From contig JAUCBJ010001116.1 in the NCBI GenBank assembly GCA_032718475.1, positions 1 to 20,454 of the forward strand: a stretch of DNA of 20,454 bases. Reading direction: 5' to 3'. Positions 9,301 to 18,856 of the stretch are shown here, in pieces. The stretch comes from Nemertoderma westbladi. Lineage: Eukaryota > Xenacoelomorpha > Nemertodermatida > Nemertodermatidae. The position numbers were made by a program, and so were the translations under genes. The notes under the pieces were generated by a model, which worked only from the letters and a program-made list of their open reading frames with translations, had not been told where the DNA came from and did not search any database. Position 1 is the first letter of the stretch. Every line of letters begins with the position of its first letter.

Positions 9301-11680
9301 ACAGTAGAGGCGACAGCTGTAATCCGGGCCAAGGGACTGTAATACAGTAGAGGCGACAGCTGTAATCCGGGACCAAGGGACTGTAATACAGTAGACTGGT
9401 AGAGGCGACAGCTGTAATCCGGGACCAAGGGACTGTAATACAGTGGAGGCGACAGTAGTAATCCGGGACCAAGGGACTGTAACACAGTAGAGGCGACAGC
9501 TGTAATCCGGGATCAAGGGACTGTAATACAGTAGAGGCGACAGGTGTAATCCGGGACCAAGGGGCTATAACACAGTAGAGGCGACAGCTGTAATCCGGGA
9601 CCAACGGACTGTAATACAGTAGAGGCGACAGCTGTAATCCGGGACCAAGGGGCTGTAACACAGTAGAGGCGACAGCTGTAATCCGGGACCAAGGGACTGT
9701 AACACAGTAGAGGCGACAGCTGTAATCCGGGCCAAGGGACTGTAATACAGTAGAGGCGACAGCTGTAATCCGGGACCAAGGGACTGTAATACAGTAGAGG
9801 CGACAGCTGTAATCCGGGACCAAGGGACTGTAATACAGTACAGGCGACAGCTGTAATCCGGGACCAAGGGACTGTAATACAGTACAGGCGACAGCTGTAA
9901 TCCGGGACCAAGGGACTGTAATACAGTAGAGGCGACAGCTGTAATCCGGGACCAAGTGACTGTAATACAGTAGAGGCGACAGCTGTAATCCGGGACCAAG
10001 GGACTGTAATACAGTAGAGGCGACAGCTGTAATCCGGGACCAAGGGACTGTAATACAGTAGAGGCGACAGCTGTAATCCGGGACCAAGGGAAAGGGACTG
10101 TAATACAGTAGAGGCGACAGCTGTAATCCGGGACCAAGGGACTGTAATACAGTGGAGGCGACAGCTGTAATCCGGGACCAAGGGACTGTAATACAGTAGA
10201 GGCGACAGCTGTAATCCGGGACCAAGGGACTGTAATACAGTAGAGGCGACAGCTGTAATCCGGGACCAAGGGACTGTAATACAGTAGAGGCGACAGCTGT
10301 AATCCGGGACCAAGGGACTGTAATAAGTAGAGGCGACAGCTGTAATCCGGGACCAAGTGACTGTAATACAGTAGAGGCGACAGTTGTAATCCGGGACCAA
10401 GGGACTGAAATACAGATGAGGCGACAGCTCTAATCCGTGACCAAGGGACTGTAATACAGTAGAGGCGACAGCTGTAATCCGGGACCAAGGGACTGTAATA
10501 CAGTAGAGGCGACAGTTGTAATCCGGGACCAAGGGACTGAAATACAGTAGAGGCGACAGCTCTAATCCGTGACCAAGGGACTGTAATACAGTAGAGGCGA
10601 CAGCTGTAATCCGGGACCAAGGGGCTGTAACACAGTAGAGGCGACAGCTGTAATCCGGGACCAACGGACTGTAATACAGTAGAGGCGACAGCTGTAATCC
10701 TGACCAAGGGACTGTAATACAGTAGAGGCGACAGCTGTAATCCGGGACCAAGGGACTGTAATAAAGTAGAGGCGACAGCTGTAATCCGGGACCAAGGGAC
10801 TGTAATACAGTAGAGGCGACAGTTGTAATCCGGGACCAAGGGACTGTAATACAGTAGAGGCGACAGGTGTAATCCGGGACCAAGGGACTGTAATACAGTA
10901 GAGGCGACAGTTGTAATCCTGACCAAGGGACTGTAATACAGTAGAGGCGATGACAGCTGTAATCCGGGACCAAGGGACTGTAATACAGTAGAGGCGACAG
11001 CTGTAATCCGGGACCAAGGGACTGTAATACAGTGGAGGCGACAGCTGTAATCCGGGACCAAGGGACTGCAATACAGTAGAGGCGACAGCTGTAATCCGGG
11101 ACCAAGGGGCTATAACACAGTAGAGGCGACAGCTGTAATCCGGGACCAAGGGACTGCAATACAGTAGAGGCGACAGCTGTAATCCTGACCAAGGGACTGT
11201 AATACAGTAGAGGCGACAGCTGTAATCCGTGACCAAGGGACTGTAATACAGTAGAGGCGACAGCTGTAATCCTGACCAAGGGACTGTAATACAGTAGAGG
11301 CGACAGCTGTAATCCGGGACCAAGGGACTGTAATAAAGTAGAGGCGACAGCTGTAATCCTGACCAAGGGACTGTAATACGGTAGAGAGGCGACAGCTGTA
11401 ATCCGGGACCAAGGGACTGAAATACAGTAGAGGCGACAGCTCTAATCCGTGACCAAGGGACTGTAATACAGTAGAGGCGACAGCTGTAATCCTGACCAAG
11501 GGACTGTAATACAGTAGAGGCGACAGCTGTAATCCGTGACCAAGGGACTGTAATACAGTAGAGGCGACAGCTGTAATCCTGACCAAGGGACTGTAATACG
11601 GTAGAGGCGACAGCTGTAATCCGGGACCAAGGGACTGTAATACAGTAGAGGCGACAGCTGTAATCCGGGACAAATGGACT
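6343..11680. repeat. Minisatellite 1: 44-bp unit, about 121 copies
   Basis: Units begin GGGACTGTAATACAGT, continue AGAGGCGACAGCTG and end TAATCCGGGACCAA; starts at 6351, 6395 and 6439 fix the period at 44 bp. Common variants are TGGAGG for TAGAGG, AACACAG for AATACAG, GGTCTG for GGACTG, a 3-bp ATG insert (GCGATGACAG), an 8-bp insert (GACTGGTA) seen nine times at 7031, 7218, 7402, 7585, 7769, 7865, 8268, 8853 and 9394, and a one-base loss (CGGGCCAAG or ATCCTGACC). Variants recur in blocks, so there is higher-order structure: 184-bp spacing at 7031-7769 and 541-585-bp blocks at about 8120-9420. The right 2 kb uses mainly other variants. ACTGTAATACAGT and ACAGCTGT are palindromic in each unit. 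Confidence 0.97.
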
Positions 11681-11800
11681 TAAAACAATGTCACATTAAT
11701 TCACTCATTTTTTAAAATATTAGTGAGAAAAAGGGGATTTTTCAAATAAATATTATACTCCTATTTAATTTTGTTCAGGTTTAAAACGGTACTTTCAGTT
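11681..11800. other. Unique AT-rich spacer between minisatellites 1 and 2
   Basis: 120 bp without repeat units separate the two arrays inside intron 3. Nothing functional is visible. Confidence 0.6.
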
Positions 11801-14710
11801 TCGAGTATAATTATATATAGAGCCCTTTCTTAACGAGTATAATTATATATAGAGCCCTTTCTTAACGAGTATAATTATATATAGAGCCCTTTCTTAACGA
11901 GTATAATTATATATAGAGCCCTTTCTTAACGAGTATAATTAGAGCCCTTTCTTAACGTGTATAATTATATATAGAGCCCTTTCTTAACGAGTATAATTAT
12001 ATATAGAGTCCTTTCTTAACGTGTATAATTATATATAGAGCCCTTTCTTAACGTGTATAATTATATATAGAGCCCTTTCTTAACGAGTATAATTATATAT
12101 AGAGCCCTTTCTTAACGAGTATAATTAAATATAGAGCTCTTTCTTAACGAGTATAATTATATATAGAGCCCTTTCTTAACGAGTATAATTATATATAGAG
12201 CCCTTTCTTAACGAGTATAATTATATATAGAGCCCTTTCTTAACGAGTATAATTATATATAGAGCCCTTTCTTAACGAATATAATTATATATAGAGCCCT
12301 TTCTTAACGAGTATAATTATATATAGAGCCCTTTCTTAACGAGTATAATTATATATAGAGCCCTTTCTTAACGAGTATAATTATATATAGAGCCCTTTCT
12401 TAACGTGTATAATTATATATAGAGCCCTTTCTTAACGAGTATAATTATATATAGAGTCCTTTCTTAACGTGTATAATTATATATAGAGCCCTTTCTTAAC
12501 GTGTATAATTATATATAGAGCCCGTTCTTAACGAGTATAATTATATATAGAGCCCTTTCTTAACGAGTATAATTAAATATAGAGCCCTTTCTTAACGAGT
12601 ATAATTATATATAGAGCCCTTTCTTAACGAGTATAATTATATATAGAGCCCTTTCTTAACGAGTATAATTATATATAGAGCCCTTTCTTAACGAGTATAA
12701 TTAAATATAGAGCTCTTTCTTAACGAGTATAATTATATATAGAGCCCTTTCTTAACGAGTATAATTATATATAGAGCCCTTTCTTAACGAGTATAATTAT
12801 ATATAGAGATCCCTTTCTTAACGAGTATAATTATATATAGAGCCCTTTCTTAACTAGTATAATTATATATAGAGCCCTTTCTTAAACGAGTATAATTATA
12901 TATAGAGCCCTTTCTTAACGAGTATAATTATATATAGAGCCCTTTCTTAACGAGTATAATTATATATAGAGCCCTTTCTTAACGAGTATAATTATATATA
13001 TATAGAGCCCTTTCTTAACGTGTATAATTATATATAGAGCCCTTTCTTAACGAGTATAATTATATATAGAGCCCTTTATTAACGAGTATAATTATATATA
13101 GAGCCCTTTCTTAACGAGTATAATTATATATAGAGTCCTTTCTTAACGAGTATAATTATATATAGAGCCCTTTCTTAACGAGTATAATTATATATAGAGC
13201 CCTTTCTTAACGAGTATAATTATATATAGAGCCCTTTCTTAACGAGTATAATTATTTATAGAGCCCTTTCTTGACGAGTATAATTATATATAGAGCCCTT
13301 TCTTAACGAGTATAATTATATATAGAGCCCTTTCTTAACGAGTATAATTATATATAGAGTCCTTTCTTAACGAGTATAATTATATATACAGTAGAGCCCT
13401 TTCTTAACGAGTATAATTATATATAGAGCCCTTTCTTAACGAGTATAATTATATATAGAGCCCTTTCTTAACGAGTATAATTAAATATAGAGCTCTTTCT
13501 TAACGAGTATAATTATATATAGAGCCCTTTCTTAACGAGTATAATTATATATAGAGCCCTTTCTTAACGAGTATAATTATATATAGAGCCCTTTCTTAAC
13601 GAGTATAATTAAATATAGAGCTCTTTCTTAACAAGTATAATTATATATAGAGCCCTTTCTTAACGAGTATAATTATATATAGAGCCCTTTCTTAACGAGT
13701 ATAATTATATATAGAGCCCTTTCTTAACTAGTATAATTATATATAGAGCCCTTTCTTAACGAGTATAATTAAATATAGAGCCCTTTCTTAACGAGTATAA
13801 TTATATATAGAGCCCTTTCTTAACTAGTATAATTATATATAGAGCCCTTTCTTAACGAGTATAATTATATATAGAGTCCTTTCTTAACGTGTATAATTAT
13901 ATATAGAGCCCTTTCTTGACGTGTATAATTATATATAGAGCCCGTTCTTAACGAGTATAATTATATATAGAGCCCTTTCTTAACGAGTATAATTAAATAT
14001 AGAGCCCTTTCTTAACGAGTATAATTATATATAGAGCCCTTTCTTAACGAGTATAATTATATATAGAGCCCTTTCTTAACGAGTATAATTATATAGAGCC
14101 CTTTCTTAACGAGTATAATTAAATATAGAGCTCTTTCTTAACGAGTATAATTATATATAGAGCCCTTTCTTAACGAGTATAATTATATATAGAGCCCTTT
14201 CTTAACGAGTATAATTATATATAGAGATCCCTTTCTTAACGAGTATAATTATATATAGAGCCCTTTCTTAACTAGTATAATTATATATAGAGCCCTTTCT
14301 TAAACGAGTATAATTATATATAGAGCCCTTTCTTAACGAGTATAATTATATATAGAGCCCTTTCTTAACGAGTATAATTATATATAGAGCCCTTTCTTAA
14401 CGAGTATAATTATATATAGAGCCCTTTCTTAACGAGTATAATTATATATAGAGCCCTTTCTTAACGAGTATAATTATATATAGAGTCCTTTCTTAACGTG
14501 TATAATTATATATAGAGCCCTTTCTTAACGAGTATAATTAGAGCCCTTTCTTAACGTGTATAATTATATATAGAGCCCTTTCTTAACGAGTATAATTATA
14601 TATAGAGCCCTTTCTTAACGAGTATAATTATATATAGAGCCCTTTCTTAACGAGTATAATTATATATAGAGCCCTTTCTTAATGATTATAATTATAGAGC
14701 CCTTTCTTAC
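11801..14710. repeat. Minisatellite 2: 32-bp unit, about 91 copies
   Basis: Each unit has an AT half, GAGTATAATTATATATAGAG, and a pyrimidine half, CCCTTTCTTAAC; starts at 11831 and 11863 give a 32-bp period. TATAATTATA is a perfect 10-bp palindrome. Variants include TTAAATAT, GAGTCC, AGCTCTTT, ACGTGTA, CCCGTTC, AGAGATCCC, TAAACGAG and a few units missing the ATATAT stretch. Variant order repeats at 448 bp (14 units; 12003 and 12451) and a block of about 570 bp at 12420-12990 recurs at 13840-14410, offset 1418-1420 bp. The array has therefore grown by duplicating multi-unit segments as well as single units. Confidence 0.97.
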
Positions 14711-14776
14711 CGCCACCTATAGTGTATTTTCATTCGAACCAGCTAAATACTTAATAAGTAAATTTTATGATTTCAG

Positions 14777-15094
14777 ATGGAAATAAAAATAGAGAATTAC
14801 ACAGGAGAAGTTGTCTCCATCTACCGGTCAGACCCTGATCTGTTAGCGCTGTGGGTCTATGTGGATTCCAATATAACAGGAAACTTTGCGAGTTTCTATA
14901 CCGACCGCGGTGGCGTGTACGTGGCTCGAACTTCCTTAAATACATCAGCAATCGTAACCGGTATCCTAGTGTCTGTTGCGATAGTAGCACTGGTTATTGG
15001 GACTGTTCTTTATTTCCGCTTTAGACCCCAGAAATGGAATTCTTTGAAAACTTCAGTGAGACATTGTGGATTGTCCATGAAATCTGCGGTTTGA
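14777..15094 (+). CDS. Type I membrane protein gene, exon 4 (stalk, transmembrane helix, tail)
   Basis: The exon follows TTTCAG and continues in phase 0 from exon 3. It reads MEIKIENYTGEVVSIYRS, LLALWVYVDSNITG, FYTDRGGVYVARTS, then a transmembrane segment, SAIVTGILVSVAIVALVIG onward (residues about 288-310). A basic tail RFRPQK follows, and the frame ends at TGA 15092-15094. Sequons at N237, N262 and N285 all precede the membrane segment and a positive cluster follows it, which fits an extracellular N-terminus. The last 25 residues have no visible motif. A possible donor GTGAGA at 15056 could splice the tail to further exons, so the C-terminus is less certain than the rest. Confidence 0.8.
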   Translation: MEIKIENYTGEVVSIYRSDPDLLALWVYVDSNITGNFASFYTDRGGVYVARTSLNTSAIVTGILVSVAIVALVIGTVLYFRFRPQKWNSLKTSVRHCGLSMKSAV

Positions 15095-15472
15095 ATACTG
15101 TATCAATTTAATTATTTTGTCAATCAAATTGATTTTATTAAATTAATGCGTTTCATATGGCAGTTTGTTTATAAGCTTGTTTTTTTTATGAACATGAAGT
15201 AGCCTGAACTATTTATACTTCACATAAAATAATTAATATTAACCAAAATATTTTACCAAAGTTTAATTGTTTTAGTTTAGTTTAACACATAATTATATAA
15301 ATACTCGTTCTTAATCAGTTAAAATCAACCGGCTCAATGTCATGCAACTCTGATTTTCAGCTGTTTGACATATCAGCAGTCGACATTATCATGCAAGGGT
15401 AAGGCTGAACACAATAAGAAGAAAATATTGATATGATATTCTGAATGGGAAAATCTTTTAGACTCATTAAGC
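15095..15472 (+). other. 3' flank of the membrane-protein gene
   Basis: AT-rich sequence between the stop codon and minisatellite 3; probably 3' UTR and start of intergenic DNA. No AATAAA is present; ATTAAA occurs at 15137. No gene is visible. Confidence 0.5.
15137..15142 (+). promoter_or_regulatory. Candidate polyadenylation signal ATTAAA
   Basis: ATTAAA is the commonest variant of the poly(A) signal and lies 43 nt past the stop at 15094, with T-rich sequence 25-50 nt further on (a TTTTTTT run near 15180). In AT-rich DNA a chance hit is quite likely. Confidence 0.25.
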
Positions 15473-18420
15473 CAAGGAATGCCTGTTCACCACCATGGGC
15501 GATCTTCCACAGTAAACCCTTCCACTCTGTTTTCTAAAGGAATGCCTGTTCACCACCATGGGTGATCTTTCACAGTAAACCCTTCCACTCTGTTCCCTAA
15601 AGGAATGCCTATTCACCACCATGGCTGATCTTCCACAGTAAACCCTTCCACATGTTTCCTAAAGGAATGCCTGTTCACCACCATGGGTGATCTTCCACAG
15701 TAAACCCTTCCACTCGGTTTCCTAAAGGAATGCCTGTTCACCACCATGGGTGATCTTTCACAGTAAACCCTTCCACATGTTTTCTAATGGAATGCCTGTT
15801 CACCACGATGGGTGATCTTCAACAGTAAACCCTTCCACTCTGTTCCCTAAAGGAATGCCTGTTCACCACCATGGTTGATCTCCCACAGTAAACCCTTCCA
15901 CATGTATCCTAAAGGAATGCCTATTCACCACCATGGGTGATCTCCTACAGTAAACCCTACCACCCTGTTTTCTAAAGGAATGCCTGTTCACCACCATGGG
16001 TGATCTTTCACAGTAAACCCTTCCACTCTGTTCCCTAAAGGAATGCCTATTCACCACCATGGCTGATCTTCCACAGTAAACCCTTCCACATGTTTCCTAA
16101 AGGAATGCCTGTTCACCACCATGGGTGATCTTCCACAGTAAACCCTTCCACTCGGTTTCCTAAAGGAATGCCTGTTCACCACCATGGGTGATCTTTCACA
16201 GTAAACCCTTCCACATGTTTTCTAATGGAATGCCTGTTCACCACGATGGGTGATCTTCAACAGTAAACCCTTCCACTCTGTTCCCTAAAGGAATGCCTAT
16301 TCACCACCATGGCTGATCTTCCACAGTAAACCCTTCCACATGTTTTCTAATGGAATGCCTGTTCACCACGATGGGTGATCTTCAACAGTAAACCCTTCCA
16401 CTCTGTTCCCTAAAGGAATGCCTGTTCACCACCATGGTTGATCTTCCACAGTAAACCCTTCCACTCTGTTTACCAAAGGAATGCATGTTCACCACCATGG
16501 ATGATCTTCAACAGTAAACCCTTCCACATGTTTCCTAAATGAATGCCTGTTCACCACCATGGGTGATCTTCCACAGTAAACCCTTCCACTCTGTTTACCA
16601 AAGGAATGCATGTTCACCACCATGGATGATCTTCAACAGTAAACCCTTCCACATGTTTCCTAAAGGAATGCCTGTTCACCACCATGGGTGATCTCCCTCA
16701 GTAAACCCTACCACCCTGTTTTCTAAAGGAATGCCTGTTCACCACCATGGGTGATCATCTTTCACAGTAAACCCTTCCACTCTGTTCCCTAAAGGAATGC
16801 CTATTCACCACCATGGCTGATCTTCCACAGTAAACCCTTCCACATGTTTCCTAAAGGAATGCCTGTTCACCACCATGGGTGATCTTCCACAGTATACCCT
16901 TCCACTCTGTTTCCTAAAGGAATGCCTGTTCACCACCATGGGTGATCTTTTACAGTAAACCCTTCCACTCTGTTCCCTAAAGGAATGCCTATTCACCACC
17001 ATGGCTGATCTTCCACAGTAAACCCTTCCACATGTTTTCTAAAGGAATGCCTGTTCACCACGATGGGTGATATTCAACAGTAAACCCTTCCACTCTGTTC
17101 CCTAAAGGAATGCCTGTTCACCACCATGGGTGATCTTCCACGTAAACCCTTTCACTATGTTTACCAAAGGAATACATGTTCACCACCATGGATGATCTTC
17201 AACAGTAAACACTTCCACATGTTTCCTAAAGGAATGCCTGTTCACCACCATGGGTGATCTTCCACAGTAAACCCTTCCACTCTGTTTACCAAAGGAATGC
17301 ATGTTCACCACCATGGATGATCTTCAACAGTAAACCCTTCCACATGTTTCCTAAAGGAATGCCTGTTCACCACCATGGGTGATCTCCCTCAGTAAACCCT
17401 ACCACCCTGTTTTCTAAAGGAATGCCTGTTCACCACCATGGGTGATCATCCTTCACAGTAAACCCTTCCACTATGTTCCCTAAAGGAATGCCTATTCACC
17501 ACCATGGCTGATCTTGCTCAGTAAACCCTTCCACATGTTTCCTAAAGGAATGCCTGTTCACCACCATGGGTGATCTTCCATAGTAAACCCTTCCACTCTG
17601 TTTCCTAAAGGAATGCCTGTTCACCATCATGGGTGATCTCAACAGTAAACCCTTCCGCTCTGTTCCCTAAAGGAATGCCTGTTCACCACCATGGGTGATC
17701 TTCCACAGTAAACCCTTCCACTCTGTTCCCTAAAGGAATGCCTGTTCACCACCATGGGTGATCTTCCACAGTAAACCCTACCACTATGTTTGCCAAAGGA
17801 ATGCATGTTCACCACCATGGCTGATCTTCAACAGTAAACCTTTCCACTCTGTTACCTAAAGGAATGCATGTTCACCACTATGGGTGATCTTCCACAGTAA
17901 ACCATCACTCTGTTTACCAAAGGAATGCATGTTCACCACCATGGCTGATCTTCAACAGTAAACCCTTCCACTCTGTTTCCTAAAGGAATGCCTGTTCACC
18001 ACCATGGGTGATCTTCCACAGTAAACCCTACCACTCTGTTTACCAAAGGAATGCATGTTCACCACCATGGCTGATCTTCAACAGTAAACCCTTCCACTCT
18101 GTTTCCTAAAGGAATGCCTCTGTTCACCACCATTGGTGATATCCCACAGTAAACCCATCCGCTCTGTTTACTAAAGGCATGCCTGTTCACCACCATGGGT
18201 GATCTTCAACAGTAAACCCTTCCACTCTGTTTAGCAAAGGAATGCCTGTTCACCACCATGGGTGATCTTCCACAGTAAACCCTTCCACTATGTTTACCAT
18301 TGGAATGCCTGTTCACCACCATGGGTGATCTTCCACAGTAAACCTTTCCACTATGTTTACCAAAGGAATGCCTGTTCACCACCATGTGTGATCTTCCACT
18401 GTAAACCCTTCCACTCTGTC
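15473..18420. repeat. Minisatellite 3: 61-63-bp unit, about 47 copies
   Basis: Units carry AAAGGAATGCCTGTTCACCA, CATGGGTGATCTTCCACAG, TAAACCCTTCCA and a variable CTCTGTTTCC or CATGTTTCC joint; starts at 15481, 15544, 15607 and 15669 give 63, 63 and 62 bp. TCACC-ACCATG-GGTGA is an inverted repeat in most units. Two joint types (CTCTG and the 1-2 bp shorter CATG) are interspersed. Blocks repeat with offset 438 bp (15608 and 16046) and 691 bp (16691 and 17382). Right-hand units favour GCATGTTC and TTTACCAAAGG. Because 63 is a multiple of three, short repeat peptides appear in some frames, but frames break where units are 61-62 bp. Confidence 0.97.
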
Positions 18421-18856
18421 ACCTTCTACCCTGCTACTCCGTCTAGGGATCGTGCCAATGGTAACTAGACCAAGCTGCTGCTAATGATATTGTGTTGATT
18501 AAATGTAATTACAATTTGGCTAAAAGTCGTCAGTAGACGACAGTAGTAATAATGCGAAACCTTATCTTACCCGGTGCGAGCGCCCCACTATATTTTTCGA
18601 TACTGTACAGAATTGCAGTGGATATAATACAGTATAGCTAGCAAAAACCATGGCAACCTTCGAGGTCCGAATTGTGCGGGACCGGAATTTCCTACAACCC
18701 ATGATCATTCGGACGACTCAACCAATTAAGAGTTTTTTCATATAAATGAATTATTTACATTTTAAGCATACAGTGACAGTATACAGTAAGACATACAGTT
18801 ATTTTGTTTATAATGTTCCCGGGCCGATTCTATTCAATCTAATTTATCGATTGTTT
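18421..18856. other. Intergenic DNA between minisatellite 3 and the CSTPP1-like gene
   Basis: This is the shared downstream region of two convergent genes. It holds a small hairpin GTCGTC-AGTA-GACGAC (18526-18541) and clustered ACAGTAT/TACTGTA words at 18600-18790. No AATAAA for the minus-strand gene is visible. No coding frame is supported. Confidence 0.5.

Larger units (their letters stand above)
6274..14776 (+). other. Giant intron 3 (8.5 kb) made almost entirely of two minisatellites
   Basis: The intron runs from GTTAGT at 6274 to TTTCAG ending at 14776, phase 0 on both sides. About 97% of it is tandem repeat: a 44-bp array, 120 bp of unique AT-rich spacer, then a 32-bp array that stops 66 bp before the acceptor. 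The other two introns of the gene are 335 and 114 bp, so the size of this one comes from array expansion. Confidence 0.72.

Noticed and set aside
6567-9485. Minus-strand open frame of about 970 codons encoding a Leu/Ser/Tyr-rich repeat protein
   Set aside because: It lies wholly in the 44-bp array, its first codon is GTG, the unit has no ATG on that strand, and the openness follows from the unit lacking stops in all three frames. The strand is antisense to a supported intron.
9513-11673. Further long minus-strand frames in the right half of the 44-bp array
   Set aside because: Same cause: they are overlapping readings of one tandem unit with non-ATG starts.
14751-14990. 79-codon minus-strand frame
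   Set aside because: Antisense shadow of exon 4, whose phase, membrane helix and acceptor are well supported.
15863-17002. 65-codon minus-strand frames with a 21-residue repeat in array 3
   Set aside because: They appear only where neighbouring units are 63 bp and are cut off wherever a 61-62-bp unit occurs; no start context or homology.
6343-18420. Direct-repeat arrays as CRISPR
   Set aside because: Units abut with no unique spacers, no cas-like genes are present and the DNA is eukaryotic. These are minisatellites.
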